A DNA stretch of 14,594 nucleotides from an uncultured Aquimonas sp. (GTDB lineage Bacteria; Pseudomonadota; Gammaproteobacteria; Xanthomonadales; Xanthomonadaceae), in contig CAMLOR010000065.1 in assembly GCA_946481615.1 (NCBI GenBank), forward strand, positions 1-14,594. Reading direction: 5' to 3'. Numbering within the stretch: position 1 is the first letter of the stretch; every line of letters starts with the position of its first letter. Under the pieces are notes generated by a model, which searched no databases, had not been told where the DNA came from, and saw only the letters and a list, made by a program, of their open reading frames with translations. Both the position numbers and the translations under genes were made by a program. Shown in pieces: positions 9,701-14,594 of this stretch.

Positions 9701-9855
9701 CGATACGCGAAGGCATCCGCGTGCCCTCGGGCGGCCTCGTGATCGCCTGGCCCCTGGAGCAGGCACCGAAACTTCCGAAGAAATCGCCGCTCGAATGGCG
9801 CGATGGGGAACTCGTGATCCGCAAAGTGCCGGTTGAGGTTGCGTTGGAGCTTTAG
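6712..9855 (+). CDS. Large exported protein: carbohydrate-binding-like, discoidin-like and six-hairpin glycosidase-like domains
   Basis: A 1047-aa secreted protein. Residues 1-15 or 16 form a signal peptide (MRIAWLLFCALPVAA). Residues about 17-175 look like a jelly-roll binding domain ending in CIDNLRLV. Residues about 190-300 resemble an F5/8-type C (discoidin) domain, with YTVQLSDDGVHWND and RWLRLTLQ. A beta-rich region to about 600 leads into an alpha-toroid: SYARSWIRDGAMTSEALLRM, with W633 and D636, then PENDSHGEFLFLVAEA, with E684, D686 and E690, and SHWDNFWGLIGYKSAL. W-x-R-D-G plus helical hairpins is the style of (alpha/alpha)6 glycosidases, but I cannot assign a numbered GH family. 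It is the last gene of the operon. GGGAG at 6698-6702 lies nine bases before the start. The likely role is exo-trimming of the imported glucan in the periplasm; which acid residues are catalytic is inference. Confidence 0.9.
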   Translation: MRIAWLLFCALPVAAQEPRVLDDFEEPSLWTASASDQVFSTLRAVDSQQDKGVCLDYDFRGVSGHAAMRRAIPLEFPPDFEFRFDHRGTGPANQFEFKLIDESGENVWWVARPKTVFPAEWTPLAYKKRQIVPAWGPLQDKTLRRTQFVEFTVYANEGGRGSFCIDNLRLVERTPPPAAWPAPKAKASSGDGAGKVADPVSASPWRTQEGGEQTLTLDFGAPREFGGLVLDWLPGLAATAYTVQLSDDGVHWNDALAVTQGNGGTDWLRLGEAESRWLRLTLQAGEQENGYGLRRLDVRNLAFGATVNGFVEAIALREGPSLFPRGFSGQQTYWTVVGIDGGADSGLLSEDGALEVGRGGFSMQPFVLDATGCDAASPQLTSWPEAAITQSLPDGYLPMPQVRWRQARSGCDGNGAWTLDIEAFAAGTREDARLIARYVLRNDGAKPRTLSLALVAQPFQVNPPVQFLTTPGGVSPIHSLAVSDRQLRVDGRERVFALDAPTRHFASVFDAGMAAAHLAQGGSPAATLVQDGTGLASGAWIYDLELAPGASRSIAIEVPLAGAHGAGGGADRVQALRDDAAKAWHAALDGVTLRVPASQRALADTLRTALAHVLVNRDGVQIRPGTRSYARSWIRDGAMTSEALLRMGRSDAAIDFLKWYAPYQFRDGKVPCCVDARGSDPVPENDSHGEFLFLVAEAVRYTADLSLAEAMWPRVQSAARYLDSLRAKERTPENQGTERYGLLPPSISHEGYSAKPAYSHWDNFWGLIGYKSALSLAQILGRANEAKWLAGERDAFRADILASIEKTGAARGIDFIPGAADLGDFDATSTTIALSPGGELPHLPAARVQATFERYWREFVERRDRKREWQAYTPYEWRNVAAFVRLGWRERAHEAIAFFFEDRRPAAWNQWAEVVGRAEREPRFIGDMPHGWVASDFIRSTLDLFAYERAEDRALVLAAGVLPSWLEGEGTGIAGLRTPYGTLDYTLRREGSRVHLTIREGIRVPSGGLVIAWPLEQAPKLPKKSPLEWRDGELVIRKVPVEVALEL

Positions 9856-9869
9856 AGCAGGCTTCGCGG

Positions 9870-10071
9870 GGACGCGGGGGCTCTCGCCTTTTCGGAGATG
9901 ACGTTCCCGCCCGCGCTTCGCGCGGGTCCCCTCCGGTCGGCGGGGTTTTTCCATTGCACTTCCATGTGCAATGGAAAAAGGCCGGCATCCGTGCCGGCCC
10001 CACTGCGTGGGCCTGATCCGCCGACCTCCGGCGGTCCACACATCTCCGAAAAGGCGAGAGCCCCCGCGTCC
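9870..10071 (+). repeat. Structured palindromic element A (about 200 nt)
   Basis: A 31-bp perfect inverted repeat (9870-9900 with 10041-10071) encloses several nested stems. P1 is GGTCGGCGG 9935-9943 with CCGCCGACC 10018-10026. P2 is a perfect 14-bp stem 9946-9959/9966-9979 with loop TTCCAT. P3 is GGCCGGCA 9980-9987 with TGCCGGCC 9992-9999, loop TCCG. P4 is CCAC 10000-10003 with GTGG 10007-10010, loop TGC. An extra hairpin near 9908-9926 pairs CCCGCG with CGCGGG. It begins 14 bases after the stop of the exported hydrolase and reads in that gene's direction. It is homologous to element B on the other strand. No transposase and no clear target duplication are seen. The family is unnamed to me; a 3'-UTR RNA structure or a miniature mobile element are both possible. 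Confidence 0.85.
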
Positions 10072-10091
10072 GACGTGCCGCGTCGGTGGGT

Positions 10092-10299
10092 GGACGCTCT
10101 TGCTCTTGCCCGTGGGCGACTGTGGCAGCGGGCGGAGGTCGGACTGACAGGCCGGCGAAGCCGGGGCCGGACAGGAGTCCGGCCCTTTTCGTCAGGACAT
10201 GGATGTCCTGTCGAAAAGCCCCGGCCGACCGTAGCGAACCCCGCGCAGCGAGGCCGCGGACGCTCTTGCAGTCGCCCCCGGGCAAGAGCAAGAGCGTCC
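10092..10299 (-). repeat. Structured palindromic element B (about 200 nt), inverted homologue of A
   Basis: Outer arms 10092-10122 and 10269-10299 pair over 31 bp with one mismatch (10113/10278). Inside, P1 is GGTCGG 10137-10142 with CCGACC 10225-10230. P2 is 10185-10200 with 10203-10218, 16 bp with one T-T mismatch, T-rich start and A-rich end. P3 is GGCCGGAC 10165-10172 with GTCCGGCC 10177-10184. P4 is CCGGC 10152-10156 with GCCGG 10160-10164. Read on the minus strand, the order P1-P2-P3-P4-P1' is the same as in element A. It lies about 70 bases beyond the GH1 stop, in GH1's sense direction. The rest of the 9856-10367 gap holds only a small linker hairpin (CGACG 10071-10075 with CGTCG 10081-10085) and about 68 bases without visible structure before the GH1 stop. 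Confidence 0.83.
10258..10299. repeat. Nested hairpin within the right arm of element B
   Basis: GGACGCTCTTGC at 10258-10269 is the reverse complement of GCAAGAGCGTCC at 10288-10299, a perfect 12-bp stem. GGACGCTCTTGC also occurs at 10092-10103, the start of element B's left arm. The right arm can therefore fold either on itself or with the left arm, two mutually exclusive structures. Element A has no matching internal copy, so this looks like a local duplication inside B. Confidence 0.75.
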
Positions 10300-10367
10300 C
10301 GCCTTGGTCCGCGACCAGCGCATGGCTCACTTCCCAGCCGCCTGCGCTTGACGCGCAAGACGGTTAC

Positions 10368-11717
10368 TCAGTCCAGACAGGCCCCATTCGAAGCGACAAT
10401 CTGCGAATAAAGCCGCGCACTCGCTTTGGGAGTGCGCTGCAGAGTCTCGAAGTTGACGTGCACGAGGCCGAAGCGCTTGGAGAAGCCGAGCGACCACTCG
10501 AGGTTGTCCATGAGCGACCACGCGTAGTAGCCGCGCACGTCGACGCCCCGGCCGATGGCGGCGCGCACGGCGTTGAGATGCTTCTTCAGGTAGTCGACGC
10601 GCAGCGGGTCGTCGATGACGCCGTCGGCGGCGTTCGGTGGATCGTAGAAGGCCGAGCCGTTCTCCGTGATGTAGATCGGCAGATCGCCGTACTCGCGCTT
10701 GAGCCATACCAGCGTGTCGGTGAGGCCCTGCGGGAACACCTCCCAGCCGGTCTCGGTGTAGGTGGCCTGGGTCTGCTTCACGGGCGAGGCCTGCAGGGGC
10801 CACTGCGCCTCGTCGTGCTTCACCACGTTGCGCGTGTAGTAATTCACGCCGATGAAATCCAGCGGCTGGCGGATCGTGGCGAAATCCTGCGCGGGCCATT
10901 CCGGCCAGGCGGCGCCGAAGATGCCCTTCAGTTCCGGCGGATAACGGCCATGGATCGCCGGGTCGAGGTACTGCCGGTTCATGTAAGCCTCGGCGCGTCG
11001 CGTCGCGGCGAGATCCGCGGCCGATTGCGAGGCCGGATACTTCGGCTCGATGTTCACGACGAGCCCGATGCGGTGCTTGCCCACCGCGCGGTAGGCCTGC
11101 ACCGCCTTGCCGTGCGCACGCATCAGATGATGCGAGGCGATCGGCGCCTCGTAGAAGTTGCGGTGGCCGGGGGCGAGCGCGCCGTGCAGATAGCCGCCGT
11201 CGGTGACGACCCAGGGCTCGTTGAGCGTCGCCCACATCTTCACGCGGCCGTCGAGGCGCTCGAACATCACCGTGGCGTAATCGGCGAACCAGTCGGCGAT
11301 GTCGGGATTCAGCCAGCCGCCGCGATCGTCGAGCGCGGCCGGCAGGTCCCAGTGGAACAGCGTCGCGTTCGGTTCGATGCCGTGCTTGAGCAACTCGTCG
11401 ACGAGCCGCTCGTAGAAGCCCAGCCCGCCCTCGTTCAGGCGGCCGCGGCCTTCGGGCAGGATGCGGCTCCACGAGATGCTGAAGCGGTAGGCCTTCAGCC
11501 CGAGGTCGCGCATCATCGCCACGTCCTCGCGGAAGCGGCGATAGTGATCGCAGGCCACGTCGCCGGTGTCGCCGTTGACCATCATCTTCGGCGTGCCGGC
11601 GAAACGCTGCCAGATGCTGGGGCCGGCGCCGTCGGCCAGCGGCGAGCCTTCGATCTGGTAGGCGGAGGTGGCGCTGCCCCAGACGAAGTCGGCGGGGAAG
11701 GATGGCAACTTGTTCAT
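10368..11717 (-). CDS. GH1 family beta-glucosidase, cytoplasmic
   Basis: Retaining beta-glucosidase of 449 aa, the usual GH1 length, hydrolysing beta-glucosides or short beta-gluco-oligosaccharides to glucose. The start [18 protein letters not shown] is the classic GH1 N-terminal signature (Q21). The acid/base glutamate is E167 in TLNEP and the nucleophile is E352 in ITENG. Other sugar-pocket residues are visible: H122 in FHWDLP, N166, W400 and E407/W408 in SLMDNLEWS. There is no signal peptide, so it acts in the cytoplasm on imported sugar. ATG 11715-11717 is preceded by a weak AGGG (11726-11729, eight bases away). It is transcribed divergently from the transporter ATPase and convergently with the big operon. 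The LacI-like palindrome at 11737-11750 lies just upstream and probably controls it. Confidence 0.96.
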   Translation of the reverse strand: MNKLPSFPADFVWGSATSAYQIEGSPLADGAGPSIWQRFAGTPKMMVNGDTGDVACDHYRRFREDVAMMRDLGLKAYRFSISWSRILPEGRGRLNEGGLGFYERLVDELLKHGIEPNATLFHWDLPAALDDRGGWLNPDIADWFADYATVMFERLDGRVKMWATLNEPWVVTDGGYLHGALAPGHRNFYEAPIASHHLMRAHGKAVQAYRAVGKHRIGLVVNIEPKYPASQSAADLAATRRAEAYMNRQYLDPAIHGRYPPELKGIFGAAWPEWPAQDFATIRQPLDFIGVNYYTRNVVKHDEAQWPLQASPVKQTQATYTETGWEVFPQGLTDTLVWLKREYGDLPIYITENGSAFYDPPNAADGVIDDPLRVDYLKKHLNAVRAAIGRGVDVRGYYAWSLMDNLEWSLGFSKRFGLVHVNFETLQRTPKASARLYSQIVASNGACLD

Positions 11718-11736
11718 CGGTGCGGCCCTGACCGTC

Positions 11737-11750
11737 TGGAAACGTTTTCA
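11737..11750. promoter_or_regulatory. Putative LacI-family operator between divergent genes
   Basis: TGGAAACGTTTTCA is a 14-bp palindrome with one mismatched pair, centred on CG. This is the form of operators bound by LacI/GalR-type regulators (AAACGTTT core). It lies 20 bases before the GH1 start and 46 bases before the ATPase start, so one bound repressor could cover both promoters. I could not place convincing -35/-10 boxes in this 78-base gap. The regulator gene is not in the window. Confidence 0.6.
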
Positions 11751-11795
11751 TGGCAGGATAGCGCGGCAGCGGGCGGGCGGAAAGCCGGAGGGCGG

Positions 11796-12785
11796 ATGGC
11801 GAGCGTCGGATTGCGGCAGGTGCACAAGTGCTACGAGAACGGCCACGTGGCCGTGGCCGAGGCGAGCTTCGACATCGCCGACGGCGAGCTGCTGGTGCTG
11901 GTGGGGCCTTCGGGCTGCGGCAAGTCGACGCTGCTGCGCATGATCGCGGGGCTCGAATCGATCACCTCGGGCGAGCTGCTGATCGGCGGGCGCGTGGTGA
12001 ACGAGGTGCCGCCCAAGCACCGCGACATCGCGATGGTGTTCCAGAACTACGCGCTCTATCCGCACATGACGGTGGCGCAGAACCTCGCCTTCGGACTGCA
12101 GCTGCGCAAGCTGCCGGCGGCGCAGATCGAGGCGCGCATCGCGCAGGCCGCGCAGATGCTGGGCCTTGGCGATATGCTGCAGCGGCTGCCGAAGGAGCTC
12201 TCCGGCGGCCAGCGCCAGCGCGTCGCGCTCGGCCGCGCGCTGGTGCGCGAACCGGCCGTGTTCCTGCTCGACGAGCCGCTTTCCAATCTCGATGCGAAGC
12301 TGCGCCTGGGCATGCGCACCGAGATCGCGCGTCTGCATCGCGCGCTGGGCGCGACCATGGTGTACGTGACGCACGACCAGATCGAGGCCATGACGCTGGG
12401 CCAGCGCATCGTGGTGCTGCGCGACGGCCGCATCCAGCAGATCGACACGCCGATGGCGCTGTACGAACGGCCGGCGAACATCTTCGTGGCCGGCTTCCTC
12501 GGCAGCCCGGCGATGAATTTCCTGCGCGAAGGCGACACGGTGCTCGGCCTGCGGCCGGAGCATCTGGCGCTGGGCGGCAGCGGGGCAGGGCGGATCGAGG
12601 GCGTGCTCGAAACCGTGGAGCCGCTGGGCAACGAGGCTTTCCTGCATCTGCGCAGCGGCGACACCGCCATCGTCGCGCGCGTGCCGCCCTCGGATCTGCC
12701 GGAGCCCGGTGCGCGCGTGGTGCTGGGCTACGATCCGTCGCGGGTGCATCGCTTCGATGCGAAGACCGAGGAACGATTGCCATGA
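11796..12785 (+). CDS. Sugar ABC transporter ATP-binding protein (MalK/UgpC/MsmK type)
   Basis: ATPase subunit of a carbohydrate importer, 329 aa. Walker A is GPSGCGKST at 37-45, Q-loop Q83 in FQNYALYP, signature LSGGQ 135-139, Walker B FLLDE 156-160, D-loop SNLD 163-166, and H-loop H193 in THDQ. The C-terminal part ([10 protein letters not shown], then a short beta domain) is a TOBE/MalK regulatory region, somewhat shorter than the roughly 370-aa E. coli MalK. GGAGGG at 11787-11792 precedes the ATG closely. It probably energises the permeases encoded at 5013 and 5888, which lack an ATPase in their own operon; sharing between several sugar importers is an alternative. Its stop overlaps the start of the esterase (ATGA). 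Confidence 0.95.
   Translation: MASVGLRQVHKCYENGHVAVAEASFDIADGELLVLVGPSGCGKSTLLRMIAGLESITSGELLIGGRVVNEVPPKHRDIAMVFQNYALYPHMTVAQNLAFGLQLRKLPAAQIEARIAQAAQMLGLGDMLQRLPKELSGGQRQRVALGRALVREPAVFLLDEPLSNLDAKLRLGMRTEIARLHRALGATMVYVTHDQIEAMTLGQRIVVLRDGRIQQIDTPMALYERPANIFVAGFLGSPAMNFLREGDTVLGLRPEHLALGGSGAGRIEGVLETVEPLGNEAFLHLRSGDTAIVARVPPSDLPEPGARVVLGYDPSRVHRFDAKTEERLP
12768..12772 (+). promoter_or_regulatory. Ribosome binding site supporting ATG 12782
   Basis: GAGGA lies nine bases before ATG 12782, at normal spacing, and inside the end of the ATPase gene. It argues that 12782 is the ancestral start of the SGNH gene, even though two repeats now separate it from the signal peptide. No equally good site is seen before the alternative starts at 12968 (CTG), 12974 (GTG) or 12980 (GTG). 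Confidence 0.5.
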
Positions 12786-13600
12786 GCCCCATCGTCATTC
12801 CCGCACAGGCGGGAATCCGGGTGCGAAGAACTTCGGAACGCACGGCACCTGGGTCCCCGTCTTCGTGGGGACGACGTTCGCCCGTCATTCCCGCGCAGGC
12901 GGGAATCCAGGTGCGAGGACCTTCGGAACGCGCCGCACCTGGGTCCCCGCCTTCGCGGGGACGACGGCTGGCGGTGTTCGTGTTGCTTCTGCTCTGGTCG
13001 TGCATCGCCACGGCACAGGCGCCCTTCGAATCCGAGATCGCAGCCTTCGACGACCAGCCCGCGCAACCCGGCGCCGTCGTCTTCGTCGGCAGTTCCTCGA
13101 TCCGTCTGTGGGACACGCTCGCCGCGGATTTCCCGGGCGTGCCGGTGCTCAACCGCGGCTTCGGCGGCTCGGAGCTGCGGCATGCCACGCAGCATGCGGA
13201 GCGCCTGCTGGCGAAGCACGAGCCGCGCCTCGTCGTGCTCTATTCGGGCGACAACGACCTCGCCGAAGGCCGCACGCCCCGGCAGGTGGAAGACGACTTC
13301 GCGGCTTTCATCGACACCGTGCGGAACCTTCCTTCACGCCCGCGCATTGCGGTGATCGCGATCAAGCCCAGCCCCGCGCGCATCGCGCTGATCGAGGCAC
13401 AGCGCGATGCCAACGCGCGGCTCGCGCGAATGGCCGGCTCGCGCGAAGGCGTGGCCTTCATCGACGTCTTCACGCCCATGCTCGATGCGCAGGGCGCACC
13501 GCGCGCGGAGCTTTTCGTCGAAGACGGCCTGCACCTGGGGCCCGCGGGCTACACGCTCTGGAAGCGGGAAATCGCGCCTTTCCTGCACGATCGGCGCTGA
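12782..13600 (+). CDS. SGNH/GDSL-type hydrolase with repeat-derived N-terminus
   Basis: Predicted esterase, 272 aa from ATG 12782. Block I is [11 protein letters not shown] with nucleophile S105 (GSSS in place of GDS), block [10 protein letters not shown] around 125-131, block III GDND 156-159, and block V DGLH with D248 and H251. It may remove acyl groups from sugars; the substrate is unknown. Residues about 4-62 are encoded by two tandem repeats, followed by [20 protein letters not shown], a signal peptide with likely cleavage before PFES. A functional product could therefore start at GTG 12974 (208 aa). I chose 12782 because of the ATGA overlap with the ATPase stop and the GAGGA site, but it would bury the export signal about 60 residues in, which is unusual. 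The catalytic part is intact. Confidence 0.87.
   Translation: MSPIVIPAQAGIRVRRTSERTAPGSPSSWGRRSPVIPAQAGIQVRGPSERAAPGSPPSRGRRLAVFVLLLLWSCIATAQAPFESEIAAFDDQPAQPGAVVFVGSSSIRLWDTLAADFPGVPVLNRGFGGSELRHATQHAERLLAKHEPRLVVLYSGDNDLAEGRTPRQVEDDFAAFIDTVRNLPSRPRIAVIAIKPSPARIALIEAQRDANARLARMAGSREGVAFIDVFTPMLDAQGAPRAELFVEDGLHLGPAGYTLWKREIAPFLHDRR
12793..12876. repeat. REPIN-like repeat, copy 1
   Basis: An 84-nt unit of two REP-like hairpins in inverted arrangement. The left hairpin is ATTCCCGC (12797-12804) with GCGGGAAT (12809-12816), loop ACAG. The right is GTCCCC (12853-12858) with GGGGAC (12867-12872). The two ends are inverted copies of each other (CGTCATTCCCGC and, on the other strand, CGTCGTCCCC), the form of REP doublets mobilised by RAYT transposases. 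It lies within the SGNH reading frame and encodes 28 in-frame codons without a stop. The right stem is imperfect at its loop-proximal pair. Confidence 0.82.
12883..12966. repeat. REPIN-like repeat, copy 2
   Basis: Same 84-nt unit as the copy 90 bases upstream, with about eight differences and separated from it by a six-base spacer (12877-12882). Both hairpins are perfect here: ATTCCCGC with GCGGGAAT, and GTCCCCGC with GCGGGGAC, loop CTTC. The 90-base period is a multiple of three, so both copies translate to matching peptides such as VIPAQAGI. It ends just before the signal-peptide codons. Confidence 0.82.
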
Positions 13601-13631
13601 ATCCGCTGGACGCCGCATGACCTTGGGCATG

Positions 13632-13659
13632 TTGCCCGGCCTATACGGCGGCCTATCAT
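13632..13659 (+). promoter_or_regulatory. Possible promoter of the histidine kinase gene
   Basis: TTGCCC (13632-13637) and TATCAT (13654-13659) lie 16 bases apart and resemble sigma-70 boxes. The -10 box ends six bases before ATG 13666, so transcription would begin at or next to the start codon. GGCCTAT occurs twice (13638-13644 and 13650-13656) across this site. GGCGGC/GCCGCC can pair around the -10 box. Confidence 0.4.
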
Positions 13660-13665
13660 GCCGCC

Positions 13666-14594
13666 ATGCTCGCGCGCCTCACCCATACCCAGCTGCTGCG
13701 CTACGCCGGCCTGTTCACCTGGGGCTGCGTGGGCATCCCGCTGGTGTTCAACACGTGGTATTTCAGTGAAGGGCTGAGCCGTTACGACCTGCTGGCCTGG
13801 CGTTTGTCCTATGTCACCTTCGGTGTCGGCTACTGGCTGCTGACGCGGCGCCTCGGGCGCGGCTTCGGCCGGCCGTTCGATCTGGCGGTGCTGTTCGCGA
13901 TCACCGCCTGCGCCATCGCGGTGAGCCATTTCAGCGATTCGGGCCTGGGCGGCGGCCTGCTGCTGGTGATCGCGGGCATCCTGCCGTGGCTGTTGCCGCT
14001 GCGCATCGGCGTGGCGTGGCTCGTGATCCAGCATCTGGGCCTGATGCCGGTGTTCCTGGGCCGGCCGGAATTCAGCATCGTCGAGGCGCTGCTGCAGACC
14101 ACCTTCTACATCGGCTACGCGACCGTCGCCTTCGTCACCGGCTACATCGCGCGCCAGCAGGCCGAGGCGCGCGAGGAGCAGCGCCGCATCAATTCCGAGC
14201 TGCGCGCCACGCGCGCGCTGCTCGCCGAGAGCACGCGCCTGGGCGAACGCCTGCGCATCTCGCGCGAGCTGCACGATCTGCTCGGCCACCACCTGACGGC
14301 GCTGAGCCTCAACCTGGAAGTGGCCACGCATCTTTCCGAAGGCCGCACGCAGGAACACGTGCGGCAGGCGCAATCGCTCGCCAAGCTGCTGCTCTCCGAC
14401 GTGCGCGAGGCCGTGAGCCAGCTGCGCGAGGACGATGCCATCGATCTGACCGAGGCGCTCAACGCGCTGATCGACGGCGTGCCCTCGCTCGACATCCGGC
14501 TCGACCTGCCGGCGCAGCTGGCGGTGGACGACCCCGCGCGCGCGCAGGTGCTGCTGCGCTGCGCGCAGGAGATCATCACCAACACCGTGCGCCA
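13666..14594 (+). CDS. Sensor histidine kinase, HisKA_3 (NarL/DesK) type, 3'-truncated
   Basis: Membrane sensor kinase whose first 309 residues lie in the window; the frame has no stop before the right edge. About five hydrophobic segments occupy residues 11-163 (for example YAGLFTWGCVGIPLVF and GGGLLLVIAGILPWLLPL), with little extracytoplasmic sequence. A charged coiled-coil-like linker (RQQAEAREEQRRINSEL) leads to the dimerisation and phosphotransfer helix RISRELHDLLGHHL, with the phospho-accepting histidine H203. The visible end (LLRCAQEIITNTVR) is the start of the ATPase domain N-box, likely N306. A LuxR/NarL-type response regulator would be expected next, outside the window. ATG 13666 was chosen because the hydrophobic region begins there; there is no Shine-Dalgarno. 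The signal and targets are unknown, and a link to the sugar genes is not shown. Confidence 0.9.
   Translation, partial: MLARLTHTQLLRYAGLFTWGCVGIPLVFNTWYFSEGLSRYDLLAWRLSYVTFGVGYWLLTRRLGRGFGRPFDLAVLFAITACAIAVSHFSDSGLGGGLLLVIAGILPWLLPLRIGVAWLVIQHLGLMPVFLGRPEFSIVEALLQTTFYIGYATVAFVTGYIARQQAEAREEQRRINSELRATRALLAESTRLGERLRISRELHDLLGHHLTALSLNLEVATHLSEGRTQEHVRQAQSLAKLLLSDVREAVSQLREDDAIDLTEALNALIDGVPSLDIRLDLPAQLAVDDPARAQVLLRCAQEIITNTVR

Noticed and set aside
9946..9979. Strong hairpin between convergent genes read as an intrinsic terminator
   Set aside because: The T-run is on the 5' side of the stem and the A-run on the 3' side, on both strands, so there is no U-tail after the hairpin. The same holds for 10185-10218.
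10134..10139. GGAGGT as a ribosome binding site
   Set aside because: No start codon lies at suitable spacing, and the sequence is part of the conserved P1 junction present in both elements.
9870..10299. Integron attC sites or CRISPR-like array
   Set aside because: No integrase-type core sites or cassette genes are present, and the units are two large inverted elements without regular spacers.
9898..10410. Open frame of about 170 codons across the convergent gap
   Set aside because: It is made of the palindromic elements and has no protein-like composition; open frames occur on both strands because the DNA is GC-rich and inverted.
10327..11751. Long minus-strand frame overlapping GH1
   Set aside because: It is an arginine/proline-rich shadow in another frame; the GH1 frame carries all catalytic motifs.
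10086..11795. Plus-strand extension upstream of the ATPase in the same frame
   Set aside because: The extension is antisense to GH1 and lacks family similarity; the ATPase proper begins at ATG 11796 with GGAGGG before it.

Overview
The window comes from a GC-rich Gram-negative bacterium, most likely a gammaproteobacterium of the Xanthomonadaceae/Lysobacteraceae type. That placement is an inference from the base composition, the Oar-like TonB-dependent receptor, tightly overlapping sugar-utilisation genes and REP-type repeats with CGTCATTCCCGC ends. No rRNA or other marker is present to fix it.

Layout. Positions 3-9855 hold six plus-strand genes that overlap stop-to-start by 1 or 4 bases. In order they encode the 3' part of a TonB-dependent receptor, an exported glucoamylase-like hydrolase (PF10091 type, the fold that includes GH144 endo-beta-1,2-glucanases), a sugar-binding lipoprotein, two ABC permeases, and a large exported protein with a discoidin-like domain and a six-hairpin glycosidase-like domain. 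A minus-strand GH1 beta-glucosidase (10368-11717) converges on this operon. Divergent from GH1, and sharing a LacI-type palindrome with it, is the missing transporter ATPase (11796-12785), coupled to an SGNH esterase (12782-13600). A truncated sensor histidine kinase (13666 to the right edge) closes the window.

Working together, the genes suggest uptake of a beta-glucan: receptor import across the outer membrane, trimming in the periplasm by the two exported hydrolases, ABC import, and cytoplasmic cleavage to glucose by GH1. The transporter set is complete only when both gene groups are counted. A beta-1,2-linked substrate is a hypothesis resting on the PF10091 protein.

The most unusual DNA is non-coding. 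The 512-base gap between the convergent transcripts (9856-10367) is filled by two homologous, roughly 200-nt, multi-hairpin palindromic elements in opposite orientation. Each lies just downstream of a stop codon in the sense orientation of that gene. Their stems differ in sequence but keep their pairing, while junction sequences and loops are shared. A second repeat event is visible at 12793-12966, where two tandem REPIN-like repeats sit in frame between the start codon and the signal peptide of the SGNH esterase.
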